This document shows, piece by piece, positions 43,700 to 53,107 of a stretch of 64,000 nucleotides of DNA. This stretch comes from Gemmatimonadaceae bacterium (GTDB taxonomy: Bacteria; Gemmatimonadota; Gemmatimonadetes; Gemmatimonadales; Gemmatimonadaceae). Within the stretch, counting starts at the first letter, position 1. Each line of letters begins with the position of its first letter. Where the stretch lies: the NCBI GenBank assembly GCA_036273715.1, contig DASUHB010000067.1, positions 1 through 64,000 on the forward strand, read 5' to 3'. The notes under the pieces are model-generated. The model saw only the letters and a program-made list of their open reading frames with translations. It made no database searches and was not told the DNA's origin. A program made the position numbers and the translations under genes.

Positions 43700-44944
43700 A
43701 TGCAGAATCGAACCGACTCTCAATTGCCAAACGAATCGCAGACCCCGCGCTCGCGCCGCACGTGGATCATCGCCGGTACGGCAGTCGCGATTCTCGCGAC
43801 GCTCGCCGCGGGACGTGCGATCAGCGGCCACGACGCTCAACCGCAGGGACCGCCGCCTGCGCCACCGGTCACCGTTGCCGCAGCCATTGGGCGATCGGTC
43901 ACCGATTGGGATGAGTTCACAGGCCATCTCGAATCGGTCGACATGGTGGACGTGCGCCCGCGCGTCTCCGGGTACGTCGAGCGCGTCGCGTTCACGGAGG
44001 GCGCCATGGTGAACAAGGGCGACGTGCTGTTCGTCATCGATCCTCGGCCCTACGAAGCCGAGGTGGAAAAGGCGAAAGCGGATCTCGCGCAAGCCGAGAC
44101 GCGGCGCACGCTCGCGCAATCGGAGGTGGCGCGCGCCAAGCACTTGCTCGCGGCGCAAGCGATCTCGCGTCAGGACTACGACACGCGCACGAGCGCGAGC
44201 GCCGAGGGCGACGCCGCGGTGCAGGCCGCGCAGGCTGCACTGACCACGGCGCAGCTCAACCTCGAGTGGACGACGGTCCGGGCGCCGATCACCGGCCGCG
44301 TCGGCCGCGCGCAGGTGACGCCGGGGAATCTGGTCCAGGCGGGTGCGGCTAACGCAACGCCGCTGACGACGGTGGTGTCGCTCGACCCGATCTACGTCTA
44401 CTTCGACGGCGATGAGCAGACGTATCTGAAGGACCTCGGCCTCTCGCCGTCGTCGGGCGCGCACGCGGCCCAACAGAAGACGCAGCGTGTGGTGTACATG
44501 GGCCTGGCCGACGAGACCGGGTATCCGCACGAAGGGCACATCGACTTCGTCGACAACGCACTGGACCCGGTGGCCGGCACCATCCGCGCGCGCGCGGTGT
44601 TCGCCAACCACGACCACCGCCTAACGCCGGGTTTGTTCGCCCGCATCAAGCTCATCGGCAGCAGGAGCTACGACGCGACGCTCATCCGCGACGACGCGGT
44701 GGGCACGGATCAGGATCGGAAATTCGTGTTCGTGCTCAAGCCCGACAACACGGTGGATTACCGCGCCATCACGCTCGGCCCCATGGATGATGGGCTGCGT
44801 GTGGTGAAGCAGGGTCTCAAGCCCGGTGAGCGGGTGGTCGTCAACGGACTGCAGCGTGTGCGGCCGGGCGCCAAGGTCACGCCGACAGTCGTGCCCATGA
44901 CGCCGCCGTCCGACTCGCAGCCGTCCGTCGCATCGGCGCATTAG
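43700..44944 (+). CDS. RND efflux periplasmic adaptor (membrane fusion protein)
   Basis: 414 residues from ATG 43700; an ATG at 43634 is possible but adds only polar sequence. One N-terminal helix (WIIAGTAVAILATLAAG) anchors it. MFP layout: barrel-sandwich half RPRVSGYVERVAFTEGAMVNKGDVLFVIDPRPYEAEV, alpha hairpin (KADLAQAETRRTLAQSEVARAKHLLAAQAISRQDYDT), second lipoyl half TTVRAPITGRVGRAQVTPGNLV, then beta-barrel and membrane-proximal domains. It bridges the inner-membrane pump and the outer-membrane channel encoded next. Confidence 0.94.
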   Translation: MQNRTDSQLPNESQTPRSRRTWIIAGTAVAILATLAAGRAISGHDAQPQGPPPAPPVTVAAAIGRSVTDWDEFTGHLESVDMVDVRPRVSGYVERVAFTEGAMVNKGDVLFVIDPRPYEAEVEKAKADLAQAETRRTLAQSEVARAKHLLAAQAISRQDYDTRTSASAEGDAAVQAAQAALTTAQLNLEWTTVRAPITGRVGRAQVTPGNLVQAGAANATPLTTVVSLDPIYVYFDGDEQTYLKDLGLSPSSGAHAAQQKTQRVVYMGLADETGYPHEGHIDFVDNALDPVAGTIRARAVFANHDHRLTPGLFARIKLIGSRSYDATLIRDDAVGTDQDRKFVFVLKPDNTVDYRAITLGPMDDGLRVVKQGLKPGERVVVNGLQRVRPGAKVTPTVVPMTPPSDSQPSVASAH

Positions 44945-44988
44945 GCTCGCCGCAACTTCGCAACCGTTCGAGTATCACGGAGTCCAGT

Positions 44989-47900
44989 ATGCGCTTTTCG
45001 CGCTTTTTCATAGATCGCCCGATTTTCGCCGCCGTGTTGTCGATTGTCATTCTGGTGGCGGGATTGATCGCGATATTCACGCTGCCGGTGAGCGAGTATC
45101 CGGAGGTGGTGCCGCCGACGATTGCGGTGCGCGCCGTGTACCCCGGGGCCAACCCCACCGTGCTCGCGCAGACGGTCGGCACGCCGCTCGAGGAGAGCAT
45201 CAACGGCGTCGACAACATGCTGTACATGTCGTCGCAGGCCACTGCGGACGGCGTGCTCAATCTCACGGTCACGTTCAAGATCGGGACGAACGTCGACATG
45301 GCGCAGGTGCAGGTGCAGAACCGCGTCAATCAGGCGCTGCCGCGGCTGCCGGACGAGGTCCGCCAGTTGGGCGTGACGACGCAGAAGCAGTCGCCGGATC
45401 TGACGATGGTGGTGCACCTCATATCGCCTAACGGGCGATACGATCCGGTCTATCTGCGCAATTACGCGACGCTCCAGGTGAAGGATCAGCTGCAGCGCAT
45501 TCCGGGCGCCGGCCAGGTGATCGTGTTCGGCTCGGGCGACTACGCTATGCGCGTGTGGCTCGACCCGCAGAAGGTGGCGGCACACGATCTGTCGGCCGGC
45601 GACGTGGTGAACGCCATCCGCGAGCAGAATCTGCAGGTGGCGGCCGGCGTCGTTGGCGCGCCGCCGATGCCGACGCCGGTGGCCTATCAGCTGACGGTGA
45701 ATGCCCGCGGCCGGTTGGTGAACGAGAAAGAATTCGGCGACATCATCGTGAAGACCGGCGCCGATGGCGAGATCACGCGCCTGCGCGACGTCGCTCGTAT
45801 TCAGCTGGCGGCCGGCGACTACGGCTTGCAGTCGCTGCTCAACAACAAGAACGCGGTGGCCATCGCGATCTTCCAGCAGCCGGGCTCGAATGCGCTCGCG
45901 CTGTCGCACGACGTGCGCGCGACGATGGCGGAGCTCAAGAACAACTTCCCGCAGGGCGTGGACTATTCGATCGTCTATGACCCGACGGTGTTCGTGCACG
46001 ACTCGATCAACGAAGTGGTCAAGACGCTGCTCGAGGCGACGCTGCTCGTCGTGATCGTGGTCGTGGTGTTCCTGCAGACGTGGCGCGCGTCGATCATTCC
46101 GCTGGCGTCGGTGCCGATCTCGATCGTCGGCACGTTCGCGATCATGCTCGCGTCGGGCTTCTCGATCAACACGCTGTCGCTGTTCGGGCTGGTCCTCGCG
46201 ATCGGCATCGTGGTCGACGACGCGATCGTCGTCGTCGAAAACGTGGAGCGGCACATCGAGCTGGGCCTGTCGCCGCGCGAAGCGAGCCACAAGGCCATGG
46301 ACGAGGTGAGCCGGCCGATCGTCGCGATTGCCCTGGTGCTGTGCGCCGTGTTCGTGCCGGTGGCGTTCATCAGCGGCCTAACCGGTCAGTTCTACAAGCA
46401 GTTCGCGCTCACCATCGCGTTCTCGACGCTCATCTCGGCGTTCAACTCGCTGACGTTGTCGCCGGCCCTGTCGGCGATTCTGCTCAAGCCGCACGGCGCG
46501 GAGCCCGACCGGCTGACGCGCGTGCTCGAGAAGTTGTTGGGCTGGGTGTTCCATCCGTTCAACCGCGCGTTCAAGAGCGGGTCGAACAAGTACGGACGCG
46601 CGGTGGGCAAGTTGATCGGCAAGAGCGCGGTGGCGCTCGCGGTCTACGCGGGGCTCATCGTGATCACGTTGATCGGGTTCAAGCGGGTGCCGCCGGGCTT
46701 CGTCCCCACGCAGGACAAGCAGTACCTGGTGGCGTACGCGCAGCTGCCGGACGCGGCGTCACTGGACCGTACCGAGGACGTGATCAAGCGGCTGTCGGCC
46801 ATTGCGGCGAAGCAGCCCGGCGTGGATGCCACGGTGGCCTTTCCGGGCCTCTCGATCAACGGGTTCGTGAACAAGCCTAACGCAGGCACGGTGTTCATCG
46901 GCCTCAAGCCGTTCGAGGAGCGCAAGAGCAAGGACGAGAGCGGCCCGGCGATCGTCGCGGCGCTCAACCAGAAGTTTTTCTCGATTCAGGACGCCTTCAT
47001 TGCGGTCTTCCCGCCGCCGGCCGTCAACGGCCTGGGCTCGGTGGGCGGATTCAAGTTGGAGCTCGAGGACCGCGCAGGGCTGGGGCAGGAAGCGTTGTAC
47101 AAAGCCGCGCAGGAGTTGTCGGCCAAGGCAAACCAGACGGGCAAGTTCTCGGGTGTGTACACGAGTTACCAGATCAACGTGCCGCAGTTGTTCGCGGACG
47201 TCGATCGCGACCGGGTGAAGCAGCAGGGCGTGGAGCTGAGCGATCTGTTCCAGACGTTGCAAATCTATCTGGGCTCGGTGTACGTCAACGACTTCAACCG
47301 GTTCGGCCGGACGTACCAGGTGATGGCCCAGGCCGATGCGCCGTATCGCGCGACCGCCGAGGACATCGCGCAGCTCAAGGTGAAGAACAACAAGGGCGAC
47401 ATGGTGCCGTTAGGCTCACTGATCGACGTGAAGCCGTCGTTCGGACCGGACCAGGTGATGCACTACAACGCGTATCCGTCGGCCGACATCAACGGCGGCC
47501 CGGCGCCCGGCGTCAGCTCGGGGCAGGCCGTGGCGACGATGGAGCAGCTGGCGCAGGAGACGCTGCCTAACGGGATCGGCTACGAATGGACCGAGCTCAC
47601 GTACCAGCAGATCCTGGCCGGCAACACCGCGCTGCTCGTGTTCCCGTTGTGCGTGCTGCTCGCGTTCCTGGTGCTCGCCGCGCAGTACGAGAGTTGGTCG
47701 CTGCCCTTCGTGGTCATTCTCATCGTGCCGATGTGCCTCTTCTCGGCCATCATGGGCGTGTGGCTGAGCCACGGGGACAACAACGTGTTCACGCAGATCG
47801 GCCTGTTGGTGCTCGTGGGCCTCGCCTGCAAGAACGCGATTCTGATCGTGGAATTTGCGCGTGATCTCGAGCTGCAAGGCCACGATCCGGTACACGCGGC

Positions 47901-48204
47901 GCTCGAGGCGTGCCGGATCCGGCTGCGGCCCATTCTCATGACGTCGTTCGCGTTCATCATGGGCGTCGTACCGCTCGTGGTGGCCTTCGGCGCCGGCGCG
48001 GAGATGCGTCACGCCATGGGCGTCGCCGTGTTCTCCGGGATGCTCGGCGTCACGTTCTTCGGACTCTTGCTGACTCCGGTGTTTTATGTGGTCGTCCGTG
48101 GATTGGTTCACAAGCGCGCGCAGGCATCGGCCGCGCGCCCGTCGGAATATCAGCCGCTCGTTGGACACGGCTCGCTCGCCGCGCGCGGCGAAGGGGGCGA
48201 CTGA
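44989..48204 (+). CDS. RND multidrug efflux permease (AcrB/MexB-like, HAE-1)
   Basis: 1071 residues, standard for HAE-1 pumps. Starts MRFSRFFIDRPIFAAVLSI; TM4 has the proton-relay Asp pair in GIVVDDAIVVVENVERHI; other marks are YPGANPTVLAQTVGTPLEESINGVDNMLYM and ATLLVVIVVVVFLQTWRA. About 12 helices and two large periplasmic loops. It exports drugs, detergents or dyes using proton motive force. The stop overlaps the channel gene by one base (TGATG). Confidence 0.96.
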   Translation: MRFSRFFIDRPIFAAVLSIVILVAGLIAIFTLPVSEYPEVVPPTIAVRAVYPGANPTVLAQTVGTPLEESINGVDNMLYMSSQATADGVLNLTVTFKIGTNVDMAQVQVQNRVNQALPRLPDEVRQLGVTTQKQSPDLTMVVHLISPNGRYDPVYLRNYATLQVKDQLQRIPGAGQVIVFGSGDYAMRVWLDPQKVAAHDLSAGDVVNAIREQNLQVAAGVVGAPPMPTPVAYQLTVNARGRLVNEKEFGDIIVKTGADGEITRLRDVARIQLAAGDYGLQSLLNNKNAVAIAIFQQPGSNALALSHDVRATMAELKNNFPQGVDYSIVYDPTVFVHDSINEVVKTLLEATLLVVIVVVVFLQTWRASIIPLASVPISIVGTFAIMLASGFSINTLSLFGLVLAIGIVVDDAIVVVENVERHIELGLSPREASHKAMDEVSRPIVAIALVLCAVFVPVAFISGLTGQFYKQFALTIAFSTLISAFNSLTLSPALSAILLKPHGAEPDRLTRVLEKLLGWVFHPFNRAFKSGSNKYGRAVGKLIGKSAVALAVYAGLIVITLIGFKRVPPGFVPTQDKQYLVAYAQLPDAASLDRTEDVIKRLSAIAAKQPGVDATVAFPGLSINGFVNKPNAGTVFIGLKPFEERKSKDESGPAIVAALNQKFFSIQDAFIAVFPPPAVNGLGSVGGFKLELEDRAGLGQEALYKAAQELSAKANQTGKFSGVYTSYQINVPQLFADVDRDRVKQQGVELSDLFQTLQIYLGSVYVNDFNRFGRTYQVMAQADAPYRATAEDIAQLKVKNNKGDMVPLGSLIDVKPSFGPDQVMHYNAYPSADINGGPAPGVSSGQAVATMEQLAQETLPNGIGYEWTELTYQQILAGNTALLVFPLCVLLAFLVLAAQYESWSLPFVVILIVPMCLFSAIMGVWLSHGDNNVFTQIGLLVLVGLACKNAILIVEFARDLELQGHDPVHAALEACRIRLRPILMTSFAFIMGVVPLVVAFGAGAEMRHAMGVAVFSGMLGVTFFGLLLTPVFYVVVRGLVHKRAQASAARPSEYQPLVGHGSLAARGEGGD

Positions 48205-49778
48205 TGCGTAGCATGGCATGGATGCCGCTGGGCCTGGCGGCGCTGGTCGCGGCGTGCGTGAGCTCGCCTAACTATCAGCCGCCGACGGTGGTGGTGGCGC
48301 CGGCGTTCCAGGCGCTCTCCGATACGAGCGCGCGCCGCGTGGCAACGACCACCGGCGCGAGCGCGGCCGACTCGGTCGCGCCGTCGCCGGTGGCGCTGCC
48401 CGATTCGTTCTCGTCTGCAACGTCGGATGAGGCGCTCGCGGTCGATTCGACGCTCGACACGATGCGCGTGGCGGCGCTGGCGCCGGGCACGAGCGTGAGC
48501 GGCGAGGCGCCCGACAGCGCGTTCTGGTCCGGGTTAGGCGACAGCACGCTCACCGGATTGGTGCGCGAAGCGCTGCGCGCGAGTCCCGACGTGCGCGCGG
48601 CGCGGTCGCGCTTCTTCGAGGCGCGATCGCAACGGCGGATGGCGTCCCTCGATCTCGTGCCGACGATCACGGCCACGGCGAGCGTCGCCCGGCAACAGCT
48701 CTCGGCGGCGCAGTTTCCCGGCACCGTGGGCGCGCTGCCGCGGCAGGATCTGTGGGATGGCGGCGTGGATGCATCCTGGGAGCTGGACGTGTTCGGGCGC
48801 GTGAGCCACAACGTGCGGGCGGGCCGGGCGTTCGAGGAGTCGGCGGACGAGCAGGTCCGCGATGCCCAACTCAGTTTGGCCGCCGAAGTCGCGCGGACGT
48901 ACTTCGAGCTGCTCGGGGCGCAGAGCGAGCTCGCGGTCGCGGAGCGGAATGCCGACAATCAGCGCCGTACCATGAAATTGACGGAACAGCGGTTGTCGGC
49001 GGGGAGCGGGACGGCGTTCGACGTCGAGCGCGCCCGCGCCGAGCTGAGCCTGACGCTGGCGCAGACGCCGACGATCGAGGCGCGGATCGCCGCGAGCCGC
49101 AACCAGCTGGCGGTGTTGTTGGGCCGGACGCCGGAATCGCTGCCTGCCAGCCTGCTGAGCCCGGGCCCGCTGCCCTCGCTGCCTAACGTCGTCAAGGTGG
49201 GATCGCCGGCCGACCTGGTGAAGCGGCGTCCCGATGTTCGGAGCGCCGAGCGGCAGCTGGCGGCGCAGACGATGTTGATCGGCGCGGCGCAGGCCGACTA
49301 CCTGCCGCGGATTTCGCTGGCCGCGAGCGCCGGCTACACGGCGCCGACGTTCAATGCGTTAGGCAACACCGGCACGCCGCGATTTTTCGTCGGCCCCGTG
49401 CTCAGCTGGCCCTTCCTCGACATGGGCCGCGTGAAAACGCGCGTCGACATCGCCCAGGCGCAGGCCGATCAAGCCAAGGCCCTATACACCTCAGCGGTGC
49501 TGGGCGCAATTGGTGAGACGGAAAGCGCCATCGTGAGCTACGATCGCTCGCGCGCGCGCCTGTCCAGCCTGAGCGAGGCGGTGCGCGCCAGCACACACGC
49601 GCTCCAGCTGGCGCAGCTCCGCTACGAAGCAGGGGAAACGGATTTCCTGCAGGTGCTCGATGCCCAACGCACGTTGCTGAGCGCGGAGAGCGAGCTGGCC
49701 GTTGGGCGCACGTCCGCCGTCACCGCGCTCGTCGCGCTGTACAAAGCGGTCGGCGGGGCCTGGCCCGCCGGCAGATGA
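48204..49778 (+). CDS. RND outer-membrane channel lipoprotein (OprM/NodT family) with N-terminal insertion
   Basis: 524 residues. Lipoprotein signal with lipobox LVAAC (Cys18) and SSPNYQPP. TolC-fold elements: FWSGLGDSTLTGLVREALRASPDVRAARSRFFEARSQRR, the two helical-barrel repeats, RRPDVRSAERQLAAQTMLIGAAQADYLPRISL and LRYEAGETDFLQVLDAQRTLL. Between the Y-x-P-P motif and the first helix there are about 65 extra Ser/Thr/Ala-rich residues (35-100) that most family members lack. It completes the tripartite pump. Confidence 0.93.
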   Translation: MRSMAWMPLGLAALVAACVSSPNYQPPTVVVAPAFQALSDTSARRVATTTGASAADSVAPSPVALPDSFSSATSDEALAVDSTLDTMRVAALAPGTSVSGEAPDSAFWSGLGDSTLTGLVREALRASPDVRAARSRFFEARSQRRMASLDLVPTITATASVARQQLSAAQFPGTVGALPRQDLWDGGVDASWELDVFGRVSHNVRAGRAFEESADEQVRDAQLSLAAEVARTYFELLGAQSELAVAERNADNQRRTMKLTEQRLSAGSGTAFDVERARAELSLTLAQTPTIEARIAASRNQLAVLLGRTPESLPASLLSPGPLPSLPNVVKVGSPADLVKRRPDVRSAERQLAAQTMLIGAAQADYLPRISLAASAGYTAPTFNALGNTGTPRFFVGPVLSWPFLDMGRVKTRVDIAQAQADQAKALYTSAVLGAIGETESAIVSYDRSRARLSSLSEAVRASTHALQLAQLRYEAGETDFLQVLDAQRTLLSAESELAVGRTSAVTALVALYKAVGGAWPAGR

Positions 49779-49792
49779 CCCGGCGATGAAAC

Positions 49793-49823
49793 AGGGCGGC
49801 CGGCGTTCTCAGCCGGCCGCCCT
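49793..49823. terminator. Bidirectional stem between convergent genes
   Basis: Perfect 12-bp stem, AGGGCGGCCGGC (49793-49804) with its complement (49812-49823), around a 7-nt loop. No T-run follows on either side. Its position between the RND channel gene and the sulfocyanin-like gene suits termination from both directions. Confidence 0.65.
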
Positions 49824-49831
49824 TCGCTGCG

Positions 49832-50464
49832 TCAGCTCGCGCTCGTCTGAACGCCTGCCTTACCGTCGGCCGACACGTCGAAATGGATCCACATTCCGGA
49901 CATCGCATGGCCCGGGATGAAGCAGTTCAGCGTGTAGCTGCCAGCCTTGTCGGCCGTGAACGTCACCGTCTCCGACTTGTTCGGCTGCGTCGCCTTGGTT
50001 GGATCCGTAGGATCGGAGCTGATCGCGCCCGAAAAGATCGGCTGCGGATTCGTGAACGTTGCCGGGAACGTCGTGTACGCGCTGTCGACGCCGATGCTAT
50101 GCGCCAACGACGGATCGTCGTTGGTGAATTTGATGGTCACCTTGTAGCCTTGCGGCACGGTGATCGTCGCGTTCCCCTTGTAATAACCATTGAAGTTCCA
50201 ATGGTTGTTGTCCGGCGTCTTGCCGGCGTGAATGTCGAGCGACACGGTTTTCTTCGCCTTGTCGACTTTCATCCATGCTGGCATGCTCATCGGTCCCTGC
50301 GGAGCAGGCGCAGCTGCGGTCGACCCAGCGGGGGCTGCGGCGGGCGCCGAGGCCGGCGGTGCTGCCGCGGCGGTCGTGTCCGCTGCGTTGCTTGCTTTGT
50401 TTCCCCCGCCGCACGCACCCAGTGCGACCGCCGTTCCGATCAAGGCGGCAATTCCAATTTTCAT
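49832..50464 (-). CDS. Sulfocyanin-like blue copper lipoprotein
   Basis: 210 residues from ATG 50464 (GGGAG upstream). Lipobox LGAC (Cys18), then an Ala/Pro-rich linker to about residue 60. Cupredoxin domain with NHWNFNGYYKGNATITVP, His122 in LAHSIGV, and the copper loop LNCFIPGHAMSGMWIHF (Cys181, His186, Met188 or Met191). This is the sulfocyanin (SoxE) type, an electron carrier on the outer face of the membrane linked to terminal oxidases or other redox enzymes. The multicopper oxidase 6 kb away could be a partner, which is an inference. Confidence 0.88.
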   Translation of the reverse strand: MKIGIAALIGTAVALGACGGGNKASNAADTTAAAAPPASAPAAAPAGSTAAAPAPQGPMSMPAWMKVDKAKKTVSLDIHAGKTPDNNHWNFNGYYKGNATITVPQGYKVTIKFTNDDPSLAHSIGVDSAYTTFPATFTNPQPIFSGAISSDPTDPTKATQPNKSETVTFTADKAGSYTLNCFIPGHAMSGMWIHFDVSADGKAGVQTSAS

Positions 50465-50694
50465 AGTGAGCTCCCTTCGCGGTCCACGTTGATGGCTTGA
50501 CGGGCGTGTTGTAACGCACGATCCGTGCTTCGAGCCGCTGCGGGCCGATCTGAATTGACGCGCCGGGCCGCATCCAGACTCTGACGAACCGCACGATCCG
50601 CCGCTATGGCGCGACGGCTGTACCCCCCACATCGTTCTCTCCGTTCCCGCAATCGAGCTGACGCGTCCTGCTCCCCATTATCGCGCTGTTCCAA

Positions 50695-53013
50695 GTGGCC
50701 GCGGCTTCAGCTGGGCTCGTATTCAGCGGACGCAGTGGCAATGTCGAGGTGCGTGCCCCCATGCTGGCGGACACCGTCACCATCGACGGGAATCTCAGCG
50801 AGCCCGTGTGGTCGAAGGCCGCGCGGCTCACCGATTTTTCCGAGTATCTACCGGTCGACGGTCTGCCTGCCGCGGATTCCACTGAAGTGCTCGTCTGGTA
50901 CTCGGCCGACGCGATTTACTTCGGTATCCGGGCGTATGAGCCCCATGGGCCCGTGCACGCGACGCTCGCCGACCGGGACAACATTTCGTCCGACGACTAT
51001 GTCCAGGTATTTCTCGACACGTTCGACGATCATCGTCGAGCGTACGTCTTCGGCGCCAACCCGTTGGGCGTGCAGGCCGACGGCATCCTGAGCGAAGGAA
51101 TTCAGTCGCACGCCGCCGGCATCAGCAGCGCCGGCACCACGCGCGATACCGTGGACCTGAGCACCGATTACACGTACGAGTCGCGCGGACGCGTAGTGCC
51201 GGGCGGCTACGAGGTCGAGATCCGCGTGCCGTTCAAGGCGATCCGGATCCAGTCGGGACGCGAGCAGCGGTGGGGGCTCAACATTCTGCGCCACGTGCAG
51301 CACTCGGGACACGTGAGCACGTGGGCGCCGGCGCGGCAGGCGAATGCGTCGTTCCTCGCGCAGTCGGGCTCGCTCGTCGGCCTAACGGGCATCGAGCGCG
51401 GGCATCCGCTGGAGATCAACCCCGAGCTCACGTCGCACGTCGATGGCGCGCCGCGGGGCGCCGACTGGCATTACGGCTCGCCCATCCAACAGCTGGGCGG
51501 CAATCTGCGCTACGCCCTCACCGACAATCTCACGGCGGACGGCACGGTCAAACCGGACTTCTCGCAGATCGAGAGCGACGTGCCCGAGCTGTCGTACGAT
51601 CCGCGCAACGCGCTGTCGTATCCCGAGAAGCGTCCGTTCTTCCTGGATGGCCTCGAGCAGTTCGACACGCCGAGCTCGCTCATCTACACGCGCAGCATCC
51701 TCCAGCCGGTGGCGGCGGCCAAGCTGACGGGCACGATATCCGGCACGGACATCGGTTTCCTGTCGGCTATCGACAATTCGGATGCGTCGGAGACCGGCAC
51801 CGTGAACCCGGTGTTCAACATCCTGCGCGTGCGGCGCGGGCTCGGGCCCAACGTGTCGTTAGGAACCGTGCTCACCGACCGCGAAGAGGCCGGCCGCTAC
51901 AATCGCGTCGGCGGACTCGACGCGACGATTCTGTTCGACAAGATCTACAGCGTGCGTCTGCAGGGCGCGGCGAGCACCACGCGCGGCGATTCGGGGACGA
52001 TCGGCGGACCGCTGTGGGGCGCGACGTTCGAGCGCCAGGGCCACACTATCCAGCTGCACTATTCGATGTCGGGCATCGACCCGGATTTTCGCACGCAGAG
52101 CGGATTCGTGTCGCGCTCCAACGTCGCGGTGGTGACCGGGGAGCAGGCCATCACGCTGTACGGTGCGCGCGGCAGCCTCATCGAGAGTTGGACCGGCGAT
52201 TTCACCGCAAACCACAGCTGGATCTATACGCGGTTCGAGCGCGGCAAGAGTCCCGATGACTTGCGCTGGCACATCAGCAACCAGTTGGCGCTGCGCGGCG
52301 GATGGGTGCTCGTGGGCAACGTCTTCCTCGAGCGCTACGGATACGATCCGTCGATCTACACGAACTACTACATCGTGCATCCCACCATCGGCGGTGCGGA
52401 CACGACGAAGTTTCTAGGGACGCCGCACATTCCGAATCTGGACATCGTGGCCGGCATCACGACGCCGCGCTGGAAAAACTTCGACGCCAGCATCCAGACC
52501 ATCACCGGTCACGACGAGAATTTCTTCGAGTGGGCGCAGGCCGACATCATCTTCATCAACGCGAACGTCGACTGGCGGCCCAACGACCGGCTGCGGGTGA
52601 ACGCGCTGTACTCGCACCAACAGTACATCCGCCGGGACGACGGCAGCACGGCCGACGTGCGGCGCATTCCGCGGCTCAAGGTGGAATACCAGGTGTCGCG
52701 GCCGGTGTTCGTGCGCCTGGTGGGCACGTACGACTCGCAGACCACCGATTCGCTGCGGGATGATTCGCGGTCCAACGATCCGATCTTCTTCCGCGACCCC
52801 GCGACCGGGACGTTCACGCGGGCGTCGCGGACCGTGACTAACGCGGTGCGCATCGATGGCCTGTTCGCCTACCAGCCCACCCCGGGCACGGTGTTCTTCC
52901 TCGGCTACGGCAGCAGCATGACGGAGGACGACCCCTTTGCGTTCCGCCACATCCACCGGTTGAACGACGGCTTCTTCGCCAAGCTGAGCTACGTGTTCAG
53001 GTTAGGCGGCTGA
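50695..53013 (+). CDS. CBM9-like/DUF5916 outer-membrane beta-barrel protein
   Basis: 772 residues as given from GTG 50695, but the start is doubtful. In the same frame an open hydrophobic stretch (VLLPIIALFQVAAASAGL) continues 30 bases upstream to a TGA at 50659 without ATG, GTG or TTG, so the signal peptide may begin at a rare start codon. The N-terminal domain is CBM9-like: DTVTIDGNLSEPVWSKAARL, STEVLVWYSADAIYFGIRAYE and DNISSDDYVQVFLDTFDD. The rest is DUF5916 with many amphipathic strands and a C-terminal barrel ending NDGFFAKLSYVFRLGG. Role unknown; common in Bacteroidota and Gemmatimonadota. Confidence 0.85.
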   Translation: MAAASAGLVFSGRSGNVEVRAPMLADTVTIDGNLSEPVWSKAARLTDFSEYLPVDGLPAADSTEVLVWYSADAIYFGIRAYEPHGPVHATLADRDNISSDDYVQVFLDTFDDHRRAYVFGANPLGVQADGILSEGIQSHAAGISSAGTTRDTVDLSTDYTYESRGRVVPGGYEVEIRVPFKAIRIQSGREQRWGLNILRHVQHSGHVSTWAPARQANASFLAQSGSLVGLTGIERGHPLEINPELTSHVDGAPRGADWHYGSPIQQLGGNLRYALTDNLTADGTVKPDFSQIESDVPELSYDPRNALSYPEKRPFFLDGLEQFDTPSSLIYTRSILQPVAAAKLTGTISGTDIGFLSAIDNSDASETGTVNPVFNILRVRRGLGPNVSLGTVLTDREEAGRYNRVGGLDATILFDKIYSVRLQGAASTTRGDSGTIGGPLWGATFERQGHTIQLHYSMSGIDPDFRTQSGFVSRSNVAVVTGEQAITLYGARGSLIESWTGDFTANHSWIYTRFERGKSPDDLRWHISNQLALRGGWVLVGNVFLERYGYDPSIYTNYYIVHPTIGGADTTKFLGTPHIPNLDIVAGITTPRWKNFDASIQTITGHDENFFEWAQADIIFINANVDWRPNDRLRVNALYSHQQYIRRDDGSTADVRRIPRLKVEYQVSRPVFVRLVGTYDSQTTDSLRDDSRSNDPIFFRDPATGTFTRASRTVTNAVRIDGLFAYQPTPGTVFFLGYGSSMTEDDPFAFRHIHRLNDGFFAKLSYVFRLGG

Positions 53014-53107
53014 CCGCGCCGCGCCGGCGCGCCGGAGGCGCCGCGGCGGCGGGCCGCTAACGACCGCCAGCGGTGCGGGGGAATGTCGGATCGGGGCGGG
53101 AGATCGT

